In this document: piece after piece, positions 51,884 to 60,022 of the stretch | Numbering within the stretch: the stretch's first letter is position 1 | Layout: every line of letters begins with the position of its first letter | Source of the DNA: Bradyrhizobium rifense | Lineage (GTDB): Bacteria; Pseudomonadota; Alphaproteobacteria; Rhizobiales; Xanthobacteraceae | Direction of reading: 5' to 3' | DNA length: 64,000 nucleotides | NCBI RefSeq assembly: GCF_008123425.1 | Contig: NZ_VSSS01000040.1 | Location: forward strand, 1 to 64,000 | The notes under the pieces: model-generated | What the model saw: only the letters and a program-made list of their open reading frames with translations | The model's database searches: none | Told to the model about the DNA's origin: nothing | Translations under genes and position numbers: made by a program

Positions 51884-52921
51884 ATGAACTGGCCTATGGC
51901 AGATTCCCGTGGAATCTGCTTTTTCTTGGGCGGAATTCCGTTCGAGACGAGGGCTGCCGTGTATCGATGGTGCACTGACGAGGTCGAGCCTCACGATCGC
52001 TTCGATTTTTGGCGCGAGGTGCGCGCCAAGGGGCTGTTCGGAGTCACGGCGGAGCTCGAGCGCGAGCAGCGCGCAGGCTTTTACGGGGAATTCTCGCTAA
52101 GCCATGTCGGCAATGGCGCCCTCGTGGAGCTGAAGGCCTCGTCCTATGCGGTCGAGCGCAGCCAGGCCGACATCGGCTACGCGCCGGGTGACAGCATCTG
52201 CGTCTACCAGCAGCTCGGCGGCGGCGGTTGGTTCGGCGGCATGCGCTCGAGCGATTTCGCGATCGCCAATGGCGCCTTTGCCACCAGCCACACCGACCTG
52301 CCCTACCGCACGAGGCCGCTTGGCGATGCCGGTTTCCACCTGCGGATCCTGAAGATCCCCGTCAGCGGCCTCGCGACGCAGGACAAGCGCACGCGCGAGC
52401 TTGCGCCCAAGGTTTTCAACGATCCCGCTCTCGCACCTCTGCTCGATGCCTGCTTTGCCGACCTCGGCGAGGCGGCCGCGCATGATGGTTCGGCCGGCGC
52501 CGTCCCGCTTGTGCAGGCCTTGGGGCATCTGGCGCTGATCGAGCGCGGCATCGTCCGGCCGGGCAGCCGGCGCGGACAGGCCGCGCTCCGGACCGCCCGC
52601 CTCTCGCTCGCGCGGCGCCTGATCGCGCACCGTCTGCAAGACCCCGATCTGGCGCCGGCGCGTGTCGCCGATCTGCTCGGCGTCTCCGTGCGCCATTTGC
52701 ACATGCTGTTCGAGGTCGCCGACCGCAGCTTCTCCCAGACCGTGACGGAAGAGCGGCTGAAGAGAAGCCGCCGCTTGATGCGCGAAGCCCCGGAGCGGCT
52801 GATCGCCGACATCGCCAGCGCCTGCGGCTTCGAGAGCCTTGCGACCTATTACCGGGTCTTCAACGCCGCCTACGGCATGGCGCCTGGCGATTTCCGGGCC
52901 CAGGCCGCAGGGGCGCGTTAA
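51884..52921 (+). CDS. AraC family transcriptional regulator
   Basis: I choose ATG 51884 (MNWPMADSRGICFFLGGIPF), which gives a 345-residue protein, although an upstream GTG is possible. The N-terminal part resembles the AraC-binding/FeaR-type sensor domain (DRFDFWREVRAKGLFGV, SSYAVERSQADIGYAPGD), and the C-terminal 100 residues form the AraC double HTH (LAPARVADLLGVSVRHLHMLFEVADRS-type block and IADIASACGFESLATYYRVF). FeaR-type regulators sense aromatic amines and related aldehydes; the ligand here is unknown. It is divergent from the caspase-like gene. Confidence 0.88.
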   Translation: MNWPMADSRGICFFLGGIPFETRAAVYRWCTDEVEPHDRFDFWREVRAKGLFGVTAELEREQRAGFYGEFSLSHVGNGALVELKASSYAVERSQADIGYAPGDSICVYQQLGGGGWFGGMRSSDFAIANGAFATSHTDLPYRTRPLGDAGFHLRILKIPVSGLATQDKRTRELAPKVFNDPALAPLLDACFADLGEAAAHDGSAGAVPLVQALGHLALIERGIVRPGSRRGQAALRTARLSLARRLIAHRLQDPDLAPARVADLLGVSVRHLHMLFEVADRSFSQTVTEERLKRSRRLMREAPERLIADIASACGFESLATYYRVFNAAYGMAPGDFRAQAAGAR

Positions 52922-52973
52922 CCCTCGGGCTGGCCGCCGCGGCGAAAAGTCGAGCCGCGCCCGGTATTTGGGC

Positions 52974-52991
52974 AAAAACCCTAGGGTTTTT
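52974..52991. repeat. Perfect 18-base palindrome AAAAACCCTAGGGTTTTT
   Basis: This fully self-complementary sequence lies 53 bases after the AraC gene stop, in the gap before rhlE. Its flanks (GGGC...TAGGGCC) extend the pairing imperfectly. It could be a weak bidirectional terminator or a protein site. Confidence 0.65.
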
Positions 52992-53202
52992 AGGGCCTTC
53001 CCGCGGCTGCTCCATTGACTTTGGCCGATTCCGCCCTATGTTCCGGGTCGACGCGGCTCGGTATCGAAGAGCGATTCCTGAGCTTGGCGCTTTGTTCGCG
53101 TGAGTCAGCACCCCCAGCTTCTTTGAGAGCGCGCCGTTTCGGGGTGGAACGCGACAGCCTTATTACCCTCGATTCCGAACGGCGGTTTCGACCAGAGGCT
53201 CA

Positions 53203-54747
53203 ATGTCCTTTTCCAATCTCGGACTATCCGAAAAAGTCCTCGCCGCAGTGGCGGCCACCGGTTACACCACCCCTACCCCCATCCAGGAACAGGCGATCCC
53301 CCACGTCCTCGCACGCAAGGACGTACTCGGCATCGCCCAGACCGGCACCGGCAAGACCGCGGCCTTCGTGCTGCCGATGCTCACCATTCTCGAAAAGGGT
53401 CGCGCCCGGGCACGCATGCCGCGCACGCTGATCCTGGAGCCGACCCGCGAGCTCGCAGCGCAGGTGAAGGAAAACTTCGACCGCTACGGCGCCGGCCAGA
53501 AACTCAACGTCGCCCTGCTGATCGGCGGCGTCTCCTTCGGCGACCAGGATGCCAAGCTGACCCGCGGCGTCGACGTGCTGATCGCAACGCCAGGCCGGTT
53601 GCTCGACCATACCGAGCGCGGCGGCCTGCTGCTCACCGGCGTCGAGTTGCTCGTCATCGACGAAGCCGATCGCATGCTGGACATGGGTTTCATCCCGGAC
53701 ATCGAGCGCGTTTGCAAGCTCGTCCCCTTCACGCGGCAGACCCTGTTCTTCACCGCGACCATGCCGCCGGAAATCCGGCGCATCACCGAGACCTTTCTGC
53801 ACAATCCGCAGAAGGTCGAAGTCTCCAAACCCGCCACCACGGCCGTCACTGTCACGCAGTGTCAGGTCCCGGCCGGGCGCGAGGCGCATGAAAAGCGCGA
53901 ATTGCTGCGCCGCCTGCTGCGCGAGGCCAAGGATCTTCAGAACGCGATCATCTTCTGCAATCGCAAGCGCGAGGTCGCCGTCGTTCACAAATCGCTGCAA
54001 AAGCACGGTTTCAGCGTCGGCGCCCTGCATGGCGACATGGACCAGTCGGCCCGCACGGCGGCACTCGAACAGTTCCGCAAGGGTGAGCTGCCGCTGCTGG
54101 TTGCCTCCGATGTGGCCGCCCGCGGTCTCGACATTCCCGAGGTCAGCCACGTCTTCAATTTCGACGTCCCCCACCATCCCGACGATTACGTCCATCGCGT
54201 CGGCCGCACCGGCCGCGCCGGCCGCAGCGGCATGGCCATCTCGCTCGTCACGCCGCTCGACCAGAAGTCGATGGTGGCGATCGAGAAGCTGATCGGCCAG
54301 AGCATTCCTCGCGCCGAGGGCGATTACGAAGTGCAGGCTGGTTCGGGTGAGCAGAGCGACCGTCCGCGCGAATCGCGAGGCCGTGATCGCGAACGTTCCC
54401 GCGGCGGACGCGGCAAGCCGCAGCGCGGTCGCGACCGTGAGCGCAGCCACGAGCCGCGCGAGGCGCGACACTCCTCCGAGGCAACGCCTTCACCGGATGC
54501 AGGACCTGCTGCCGAAGCACGGCCCGCGCGCGAAGCGAGACCTGCACGCGAGGCAAGGCCTCCGCGCGAAGCCAGGCCATCCTCCGAGCCGCGTCATGGC
54601 GCGCGCCAGCCGGCCAATCCGTCGCATGTGCCGTCGATCGGCCGTCCCGAGCCACGCCGCCAGCGCGAGGCCGATACCGAGCCCGGCGATCACTCGCATC
54701 TCCCGGCCTTCCTGCTCCGACCGGTCCGCTCCCCCGCCGGAGCCTGA
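53203..54747 (+). CDS. rhlE: DEAD-box RNA helicase with Arg/Glu-rich repeat tail
   Basis: The 514-residue protein has all DEAD-box helicase motifs: a Q motif with GYTTPTPIQEQAIP, motif I AQTGTGKTA (K51), Ib PTRELAAQ, motif II DEAD (153-156), TAT in place of SAT in motif III, motif V ASDVAARGLDIP and motif VI HRVGRTGRAGRSG. It unwinds RNA in the cytoplasm, typically for ribosome assembly or RNA decay, and RhlE-like proteins are induced by cold. After about residue 385 the tail is basic and repetitive (REARPAREARPPREARP), likely an unstructured RNA-binding extension, longer than in E. coli RhlE. Confidence 0.95.
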   Translation: MSFSNLGLSEKVLAAVAATGYTTPTPIQEQAIPHVLARKDVLGIAQTGTGKTAAFVLPMLTILEKGRARARMPRTLILEPTRELAAQVKENFDRYGAGQKLNVALLIGGVSFGDQDAKLTRGVDVLIATPGRLLDHTERGGLLLTGVELLVIDEADRMLDMGFIPDIERVCKLVPFTRQTLFFTATMPPEIRRITETFLHNPQKVEVSKPATTAVTVTQCQVPAGREAHEKRELLRRLLREAKDLQNAIIFCNRKREVAVVHKSLQKHGFSVGALHGDMDQSARTAALEQFRKGELPLLVASDVAARGLDIPEVSHVFNFDVPHHPDDYVHRVGRTGRAGRSGMAISLVTPLDQKSMVAIEKLIGQSIPRAEGDYEVQAGSGEQSDRPRESRGRDRERSRGGRGKPQRGRDRERSHEPREARHSSEATPSPDAGPAAEARPAREARPAREARPPREARPSSEPRHGARQPANPSHVPSIGRPEPRRQREADTEPGDHSHLPAFLLRPVRSPAGA

Positions 54748-54768
54748 TACCACGATACACGCGTAAGT

Positions 54769-54797
54769 TGAACGGTCGACCGTTTACCGACCGTTCA
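54769..54797. promoter_or_regulatory. Perfect inverted repeat TGAACGGTCG-N9-CGACCGTTCA
   Basis: Ten-base arms (54769-54778 and 54788-54797) are perfectly complementary with a nine-base spacer, and an internal palindrome AACGGTCGACCGTT occupies the left part. The element sits 79 bases upstream of the diguanylate cyclase start and 21 bases after rhlE. Its shape is typical of an operator for a dimeric regulator (TetR-like spacing), but it could also be a terminator stem for rhlE; there is no T-tract, so an operator is more likely. Confidence 0.6.
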
Positions 54798-54875
54798 TGA
54801 TCGTCCGTTAGCCTACGAACATAATTTAAGCATTGCTGCGGTCGCTAGCGCACCGACCGCTGTGGGGTATGTTCT

Positions 54876-55946
54876 GTGGTCAAGGTTCTCGATGAACATG
54901 AACGCACGATGGCGTTCGCCGAGGTGGCACTCGGTCAGATCCGGTCGCTGAAGCAAACCGCAATTCCCCGCAATTACGAGATCTGGTACGTCTACGCGAC
55001 CGGCTATAACGCGCCGCTCAACAAGATCATCAACGAGACGCTGGCACGCAACGGCAAGCTGACCGAGGCCGATCTCGAGCAGATCTACGACACCTATCTC
55101 TCCCACATCAAAACGACCGACCGCATCGACAAGGTCGGTGCGCGCGTCATCGGCGAGATCGACGACGTCGTAGATGTGTTGAGCGAAGCTCTCGGGATGA
55201 CCAGCTCTTACGACGCGAGCCTGTCGGGCGCGGCCAAGGAGCTGTCACTGGCCAAGAAGGCCGACCAGCTCCAGTCGATCATCGCATCTCTGCTCCGTTC
55301 GACAAGCGACATGCGTGAGAGCAACAAGACGCTTGAAGATCGGCTCATCCTGGCGAAGAGCGAGATCAGCAATCTCCAGCAGAGCCTGGAAGCGATCCGC
55401 GCCGAGAGCCTGACAGATCCACTGACGGGCCTCGGCAACCGCAAATATTTCGACCGCATGATCGGCATGGCCGTGCAGAGCGCGCTCGCGAGCGGCGAGC
55501 CGCTGTCGCTCCTGCTGTTCGACATCGACCATTTCAAATCGTTCAACGATTCCTATGGCCATCTCACCGGCGACCAGGTGCTCCGGCTGGTCGGCCTGTC
55601 CCTGAAGCAGACCATCAAGGGCCAGGACATCACCGCGCGCTATGGCGGCGAGGAATTCGCAGTCGTGCTGCCCAACACCGCGCTGCGCCAGGCTCTCACC
55701 GTCGCCGACCATATCCGCCGTGCCGTAATGGCGAAGGAATTGAAGAAGAAGTCGACCGGCGAGATCCTCGGCCGCGTCACCATCTCCGTCGGCGTCTCCA
55801 TGCTGAAGCAGGGTGACGACACCGAGACGCTGATCGATCGTGCGGACGCCTGCCTCTACGCGGCCAAGCGCAACGGCCGCAATCGCGTGATCTGCGAAGT
55901 CGACCCCGAATACGCGGTCGAGACGCACAACCGGGTGGTGGCCTGA
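54876..55946 (+). CDS. Diguanylate cyclase (GGDEF domain)
   Basis: The protein of 356 residues starts at a GTG (VKVLDEHERTMAFAEVALGQ). An N-terminal helical region of about 170 residues (including SHIKTTDRIDKVGARVIGEI) has no recognised domain. The GGDEF domain (about 178-345) has the active motif RYGGEEF (GGEEF at 257-261), so it should make cyclic di-GMP from GTP. The inhibitory RxxD site five residues before is KGQD (248-251), missing the Arg, so product inhibition is likely weakened. It is the only clear c-di-GMP gene in the window and has a strong upstream inverted repeat. Confidence 0.9.
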   Translation: MVKVLDEHERTMAFAEVALGQIRSLKQTAIPRNYEIWYVYATGYNAPLNKIINETLARNGKLTEADLEQIYDTYLSHIKTTDRIDKVGARVIGEIDDVVDVLSEALGMTSSYDASLSGAAKELSLAKKADQLQSIIASLLRSTSDMRESNKTLEDRLILAKSEISNLQQSLEAIRAESLTDPLTGLGNRKYFDRMIGMAVQSALASGEPLSLLLFDIDHFKSFNDSYGHLTGDQVLRLVGLSLKQTIKGQDITARYGGEEFAVVLPNTALRQALTVADHIRRAVMAKELKKKSTGEILGRVTISVGVSMLKQGDDTETLIDRADACLYAAKRNGRNRVICEVDPEYAVETHNRVVA

Positions 55947-56063
55947 GCCGCCAGTCGCGCCTGCGACATCTCCCCTTCATGCAGCCGTAATAGGCCTGAG
56001 CGACACGTCGAGCACGTGACGCGCAATCGACGCTCGACGGTCGCGATCGAAAGGCCCAGCGTC

Positions 56064-56594
56064 TTGCCCCATCCGCACGACTTTCACACGCCGCAATCCT
56101 CCTACAGCGGGATCGACCTGCTCAGGGCCAGCGACGGCGGCTTCTTCGGCCCGGGCAACGCGCAATTGCCCGCGCCGCCCTTGCTACTGATGGATCGCAT
56201 TCCCGAGATCAGCCTGGACCGCGGCGCGTTCGGCAAGGGCCACATCGTGTCCGAGCTGGACGTGACGGCCAGCCTCTGGTTCTTCGAATGTCACCTCCCC
56301 GACGACCCCGTGATGCCGGGAAGCCTCAGCCTCGACGCGCTGTGGCAGATGGTCGGCTATTGGCTGGCGTGGTCTGGCTCGCCGGGGACGATCCGGGCGC
56401 TGGGTGTCGGCGCCGTCAAGTTCAGGGGGCAGATCACACCGGACATCAAACGCGTGCGCTACGAGGTTGCGATGCGCCAGGTGAAGCGCGGCAGGCTGGC
56501 CCTCGGCGTCGCGGATGGACGCGTGCTCGCCGATGAGACCTGCGTCTATGTTGTGCGGGATCTGCGCGTCGGCCTCACCACGTCGGCAGCCTGA
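56064..56594 (+). CDS. FabA-like beta-hydroxyacyl-ACP dehydratase, copy 1
   Basis: I choose the TTG start at 56064 with AAAGG upstream instead of a longer GTG frame, because the resulting 176-residue protein has the same length as the tandem copy. The hot-dog domain keeps the active-site pair: His in WFFECHLPDDPVMPGSLSLD (H77) and Asp (D91), with GKGHIVSELDVTASLWFFEC typical of FabA. FabA dehydrates 3-hydroxydecanoyl-ACP and isomerises it to the cis-3 enoyl-ACP used for unsaturated fatty acids. The usual fabB partner is not adjacent, so this may be a special acyl pathway. Confidence 0.88.
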   Translation: MPHPHDFHTPQSSYSGIDLLRASDGGFFGPGNAQLPAPPLLLMDRIPEISLDRGAFGKGHIVSELDVTASLWFFECHLPDDPVMPGSLSLDALWQMVGYWLAWSGSPGTIRALGVGAVKFRGQITPDIKRVRYEVAMRQVKRGRLALGVADGRVLADETCVYVVRDLRVGLTTSAA

Positions 56595-56713
56595 CATCGC
56601 CGCGCCAGGATCGGTCCGCCCGTGCGCTTGACATTGTTCCCGGACGGACGACATCTGAGGCTGTGTCGTCGGCCCCATGCACCCGAGCGTGCGCCCACGG
56701 AGGTTCTGTCGTC

Positions 56714-57244
56714 TTGCCAAACCCGCATGATTTTCACAGGTTACAACCGTCCTACACCAGGGACGAACTGCTGAGATCGAGCGAAGGCGGCTATTTCGGC
56801 CCAGGCAATGCGCAATTGCCGGCGCCGCCGATGCTGATGATGGACCGCATCACCGAGATCAGCCTGGACGGCGGCCCGTTCGGCAAGGGCCATATCGTCG
56901 GCGAGCTCGACATCGTGCCGGACCACTGGTTTTTCAATTGTCACTATCGCGGTGACGCGATGATGCCGGGAAGTCTCGGCCTGGATGCGATGTGGCAGAT
57001 GGTCGGCTACTGGCTCGGCTGGTCGGGCTCTCCGGGCAAGGGCCGCGCCATCGGCGTCGGTGAGGTCGAGGTCACGGGTGCCATCACGCAAGAGACGCGA
57101 TCGGTGCGCTACGAGGTCGCCATGCGCATGGTCCGCCGCGGCAAGCTGGTGCTCGGAATAGCCGATGGCCGCGTGCTTGCCGACGGCACCTGCGTGTTCG
57201 TGGCAAAGGATATGCGGGTTGGCCTGACCAAGGCCGCGGATTGA
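56714..57244 (+). CDS. FabA-like beta-hydroxyacyl-ACP dehydratase, copy 2
   Basis: The TTG at 56714, ten bases after ACGGAGG, gives a 176-residue protein matching copy 1 throughout, starting MPNPHDFHRLQPSY versus MPHPHDFHTPQSSY. Active residues are H77 in WFFNCHYRGDAMMPGSLGLD and D91. Sequence identity with copy 1 is high in the active site but the substrate-pocket residues vary (for example YRGDAM versus LPDDPV), which may reflect different acyl substrates. The tandem arrangement of two FabA paralogues without fabB is unusual. Confidence 0.9.
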   Translation: MPNPHDFHRLQPSYTRDELLRSSEGGYFGPGNAQLPAPPMLMMDRITEISLDGGPFGKGHIVGELDIVPDHWFFNCHYRGDAMMPGSLGLDAMWQMVGYWLGWSGSPGKGRAIGVGEVEVTGAITQETRSVRYEVAMRMVRRGKLVLGIADGRVLADGTCVFVAKDMRVGLTKAAD

Positions 57245-57250
57245 TCCTCA

Positions 57251-57349
57251 GGTCCTGTAGGGTGGGCAAGGGCGCGACGCGCCGTGCCCACCACTATCTC
57301 GGTCGCGAAAAGAGGGGGGCACGCTCCGCTTTGCCCACCCTACCGGACC
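57251..57349. repeat. Palindromic element overlapping the tfoX-like stop codon
   Basis: Arms GGTCCTGTAGGGTGGGCAA (57251-57269) and TTGCCCACCCTACCGGACC (57331-57349) pair with one bulged base, enclosing further GC-rich pairing. The right arm contains CTA at 57340-57342, the TAG stop codon of the minus-strand TfoX-like gene. The element therefore forms the end of that gene. Confidence 0.8.
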
Positions 57350-57747
57350 GTTCTCTTGGTTGCTTTCTTGGCCGGCCGCTTCTGGGCAACTGCCTTCTTC
57401 GCCGTAGCCTTCTTCTTCGGCCGCTTCTTCACCTTGGCGCGCTGGGCGGCGGCGAGCGCCGCCCTCGCCCATTGCGCCAGCTCCTCGGAATCGTCGAACA
57501 GGCGCGCCGGCAGCTCCCAGTAAGAGTTGACCAGCACGGTCTTGGCACGGGTCGAATACTGGAACGGTTTTGAGCCTTCCGCTTCAAAGTCCGGAATGGT
57601 CACCTCATCGGCCCGGAAGAACAGACCGGCACGCAACGCGAGCGCGAAATTGATGCCGTCGGCGGAGATGCCGTAGCCGGAGAACATCTTGCGGATGGCG
57701 ACGGGGCCGAAATCGGCGAACAGGTCGATCAGGAATTCGCGGTCCAT
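57340..57747 (-). CDS. TfoX N-terminal-domain protein with Lys/Ala-rich tail
   Basis: The 135-residue protein starts MDREFLIDLFADFGPVAIRK, then MFSGYGISADGINFALALRA, the TfoX_N pattern (in TfoX, a competence regulator). Residues about 105-135 are a basic, Lys/Ala-rich tail (KVKKRPKKKATAKKAVAQKR) like a histone H1-type DNA-binding extension, ending at a stop codon inside a palindromic repeat. The role may be DNA binding; bacterial TfoX itself activates competence genes in gammaproteobacteria, but that function is not established here. Confidence 0.85.
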   Translation of the reverse strand: MDREFLIDLFADFGPVAIRKMFSGYGISADGINFALALRAGLFFRADEVTIPDFEAEGSKPFQYSTRAKTVLVNSYWELPARLFDDSEELAQWARAALAAAQRAKVKKRPKKKATAKKAVAQKRPAKKATKRTVR

Positions 57748-57770
57748 GGCCCAACTCTCTCCCCGGCGTT

Positions 57771-57901
57771 CGTCCCCGCGAACGCGGGACCCATAACCAC
57801 AGGGAGGAGTTTAGCGAAGACTGACAGCTAAGAAAGCGTGGTACCGATACCACACGTCACCGTCAGATCACGCGGTATGGCTCCCGGCGTTCGCCGGGAC
57901 G
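57771..57901. repeat. Intergenic inverted-repeat element between tfoX-like and sufA genes
   Basis: Two arms, CGTCCCCGCGAACGCGGGAC plus CCATAACC (57771-57798) and GGTATGG plus CTCCCGGCGTTCGCCGGGACG (57874-57901), are near-complementary to each other and each also folds into its own hairpin (GTCCCCGCGAACGCGGGAC and CTCCCGGCGTTCGCCGGGA). About 75 bases lie between them. The type resembles REP-like elements of Bradyrhizobium. Confidence 0.75.
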
Positions 57902-57930
57902 ACAAAGGAGTGTTTGGCGCGAGCCCGTGC

Positions 57931-58341
57931 TTACCCGTCGATCTGCGCCGGACGCAGCTCGACCGACTCGCCGCAGCCGCAGGCGGAGATCTGGTTGGGA
58001 TTGTTGAAGACGAACTGGGCCTGCATCTTGTCGGCTTTGTAGTCCATCTCGGTGCCGAGCAGGAACAGCACGGCCTTGGGGTCGACCAGGATCTTGACGC
58101 CCTTGTCCTCGACGACTTCGTCGGTCGGTCGGACATCATGGGCGTATTCGACCGTGTAGGACTGGCCGGCGCAGCCGCCGTTCTTGACGCCGACCCGCAG
58201 GCCGACGATCTCGGAGTCCGCGCGGCTCGTCAGTTCGCTGATGCGCTGGGCTGCGGCATCCGTGAGCCGCATCACCTGCGGACGCGGACGCCGGGGCTTC
58301 GGAGTGGACGCTGGTGTTGAGCCGGACGAAATCTGTGTCAT
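57931..58341 (-). CDS. sufA: Fe-S cluster assembly protein, A-type carrier
   Basis: The 136-residue protein belongs to the HesB/IscA/SufA family with the three conserved cysteines at C57 (NGGCAGQSY), C121 and C123 (ISACGCGES). A-type carriers accept [2Fe-2S] or [4Fe-4S] clusters from SufBCD and deliver them to target proteins. The first 20 residues are a basic, low-complexity extension (STPASTPKPRRPRPQ) not needed for the fold. It is the last gene of the suf operon here, 65 bases after sufT. Confidence 0.94.
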   Translation of the reverse strand: MTQISSGSTPASTPKPRRPRPQVMRLTDAAAQRISELTSRADSEIVGLRVGVKNGGCAGQSYTVEYAHDVRPTDEVVEDKGVKILVDPKAVLFLLGTEMDYKADKMQAQFVFNNPNQISACGCGESVELRPAQIDG

Positions 58342-58406
58342 GTCAGTGATGTGGTCCGTTGCTGAGCGAATTCAATGCCCGAGGATTCAAAGCAGAGTGT
58401 TACGCG

Positions 58407-58778
58407 TCACCACATATTGAGGACGAGGCGGGCCTCGTCGCTCATGCGTTCCGGCGTCCAGGCCGGCTCCCAGATCACCTTGACGTCGACCACGCCGACG
58501 CCGGGAACGCTGGCGACCGCGTTCTCGACCATGGTCGGCAGCTCGCCGGCGGCCGGGCAGTTCGGCGTCGTCAAGGTCATCTGCACGTCAACGGAGCGAT
58601 CGTCCTTGATCTCGACCTTGTAGATCAGGCCAAGCTCGTAGATGTCGGCCGGGATTTCCGGATCGAACACGGTCTTGAGCCCGGCGATGATCTCGGTGGT
58701 GAGACGCTCGGTCTCCTCCGGCGGCAGCGCCGAATGAGTCTCCATCGGATTGGCTTTGATTTCGGCCGTGTCACTCAT
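58407..58778 (-). CDS. sufT: Fe-S assembly protein SufT (DUF59/MIP18 domain)
   Basis: The 123-residue protein has a MIP18/DUF59 domain: LKTVFDPEIPADIYELGLIYKVE and LTTPNCPAAGELPTMVENAV with a Cys in the TPNCP motif. SufT proteins assist Fe-S cluster maturation under iron or oxidative stress. Its start overlaps the sufS stop as ATGA, showing coupling within the operon. Confidence 0.93.
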   Translation of the reverse strand: MSDTAEIKANPMETHSALPPEETERLTTEIIAGLKTVFDPEIPADIYELGLIYKVEIKDDRSVDVQMTLTTPNCPAAGELPTMVENAVASVPGVGVVDVKVIWEPAWTPERMSDEARLVLNMW

Positions 58779-60022
58779 GCGAACAAATCCCGCGCCTTCA
58801 AGAGCGCCTGTGCCAGATGATCGACTTCTTCCCGCGTATTATACATGCCGAACGAGGCCCGGCATGTGGCCGTGACGTTGAACCGCTCTAAAAGCGGCAT
58901 CACGCAATGGGTGCCGGCGCGCACCGCAATGCCCTGGCGGTCGATCACGGTGGCGACGTCGTGGGCGTGCGCGCCCTTGAGCTCGAAGGAGATCACCGGG
59001 CCCTTGCCCCGCGCGGTGCCGATCAGCCGCAGCGAGTTGATCTCGCGCAACTTCTCCTGGGCGTAGGTGACGAGATCGTGCTCGTGGGCGGCGATGCGTT
59101 CCTTGCCGATCGAATTGACGTAGTCGATGGCCGCGCCAAGGCCGACCGCCTCGACGATCGCGGGCGTGCCGGCCTCGAATTTATGCGGGGGATCGCCATA
59201 GGTGACGATCTCGCGCGAGACCTCGCGGATCATCTCGCCGCCCCCGTTATAGGGGCGCATCGCAACGAGGTGGTCGTACTTGGCCCAGAGCACGCCGATG
59301 CCGGTGGGACCGTACACCTTGTGCCCGGTGAAGACGTAGAAGTCGCAGCCGAGATCCTGGACGTCGACGGGCAGATGCACGGCACCCTGGCTCCCGTCGA
59401 CCAGCACGGGAATGCCGCGGGCATGGGCGATATTCACGACGTCCTTGACCGGCACGATGGTGCCGAGCGCGTTCGACATCTGCGTGATCGCGACCAGCTT
59501 GGTCTTCGACGTCAACAGCTTCTCGAACTCGTCGATGAGGAAATTGCCCTCGTCGTCGACCGGCGCCCACTTGATCACGGCACCCTGACGTTCCCTGAGG
59601 AAATGCCATGGCACGATGTTGGAGTGGTGCTCCATGATCGAGATGACGATCTCGTCGCCCTCTTTGATGTTCGGCCCGCCCCAGGACGAGGCGACCAGAT
59701 TGATCGCTTCGGTGGCATTGCGGGTGAAGATCACTTCCTCGGTACGCGCAGCATTGATGAACTGCGCCACCTTGGAGCGGCCGCCCTCATAGGCTTCGGT
59801 CGCGGCGTTGGCGAGGTAATGCAGGCCGCGATGGACGTTGGCGTATTCGGACGTGTAGGCCTGCGTCATGCGCTCAAGCACGGCGCTCGGCTTCTGCGCC
59901 GACGCCGCGTTGTCGAGATAGACCAGCGGCTTGCCGTAGATCTGCATGGCAAGCGCCGGAAAATCCTGGCGCACGCGCGCAACGTCATAGGCACCGTTCT
60001 TGACTGCGGGATGCGTGCTCAT
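58775..60022 (-). CDS. sufS: Cysteine desulfurase SufS
   Basis: The 415-residue PLP enzyme has DNAASAQKPSAVLERMTQAY, the Lys-containing VFTGHKVYGPTGIGVLWAK and the catalytic Cys in RAGTHCVMPL. SufS removes sulfur from cysteine as persulfide and passes it to a SufE-type or SufU-type acceptor and the SufBCD scaffold. No sufE gene is seen in the visible part of the operon. It is overlapped by sufD upstream and sufT downstream. Confidence 0.95.
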   Translation of the reverse strand: MSTHPAVKNGAYDVARVRQDFPALAMQIYGKPLVYLDNAASAQKPSAVLERMTQAYTSEYANVHRGLHYLANAATEAYEGGRSKVAQFINAARTEEVIFTRNATEAINLVASSWGGPNIKEGDEIVISIMEHHSNIVPWHFLRERQGAVIKWAPVDDEGNFLIDEFEKLLTSKTKLVAITQMSNALGTIVPVKDVVNIAHARGIPVLVDGSQGAVHLPVDVQDLGCDFYVFTGHKVYGPTGIGVLWAKYDHLVAMRPYNGGGEMIREVSREIVTYGDPPHKFEAGTPAIVEAVGLGAAIDYVNSIGKERIAAHEHDLVTYAQEKLREINSLRLIGTARGKGPVISFELKGAHAHDVATVIDRQGIAVRAGTHCVMPLLERFNVTATCRASFGMYNTREEVDHLAQALLKARDLFA

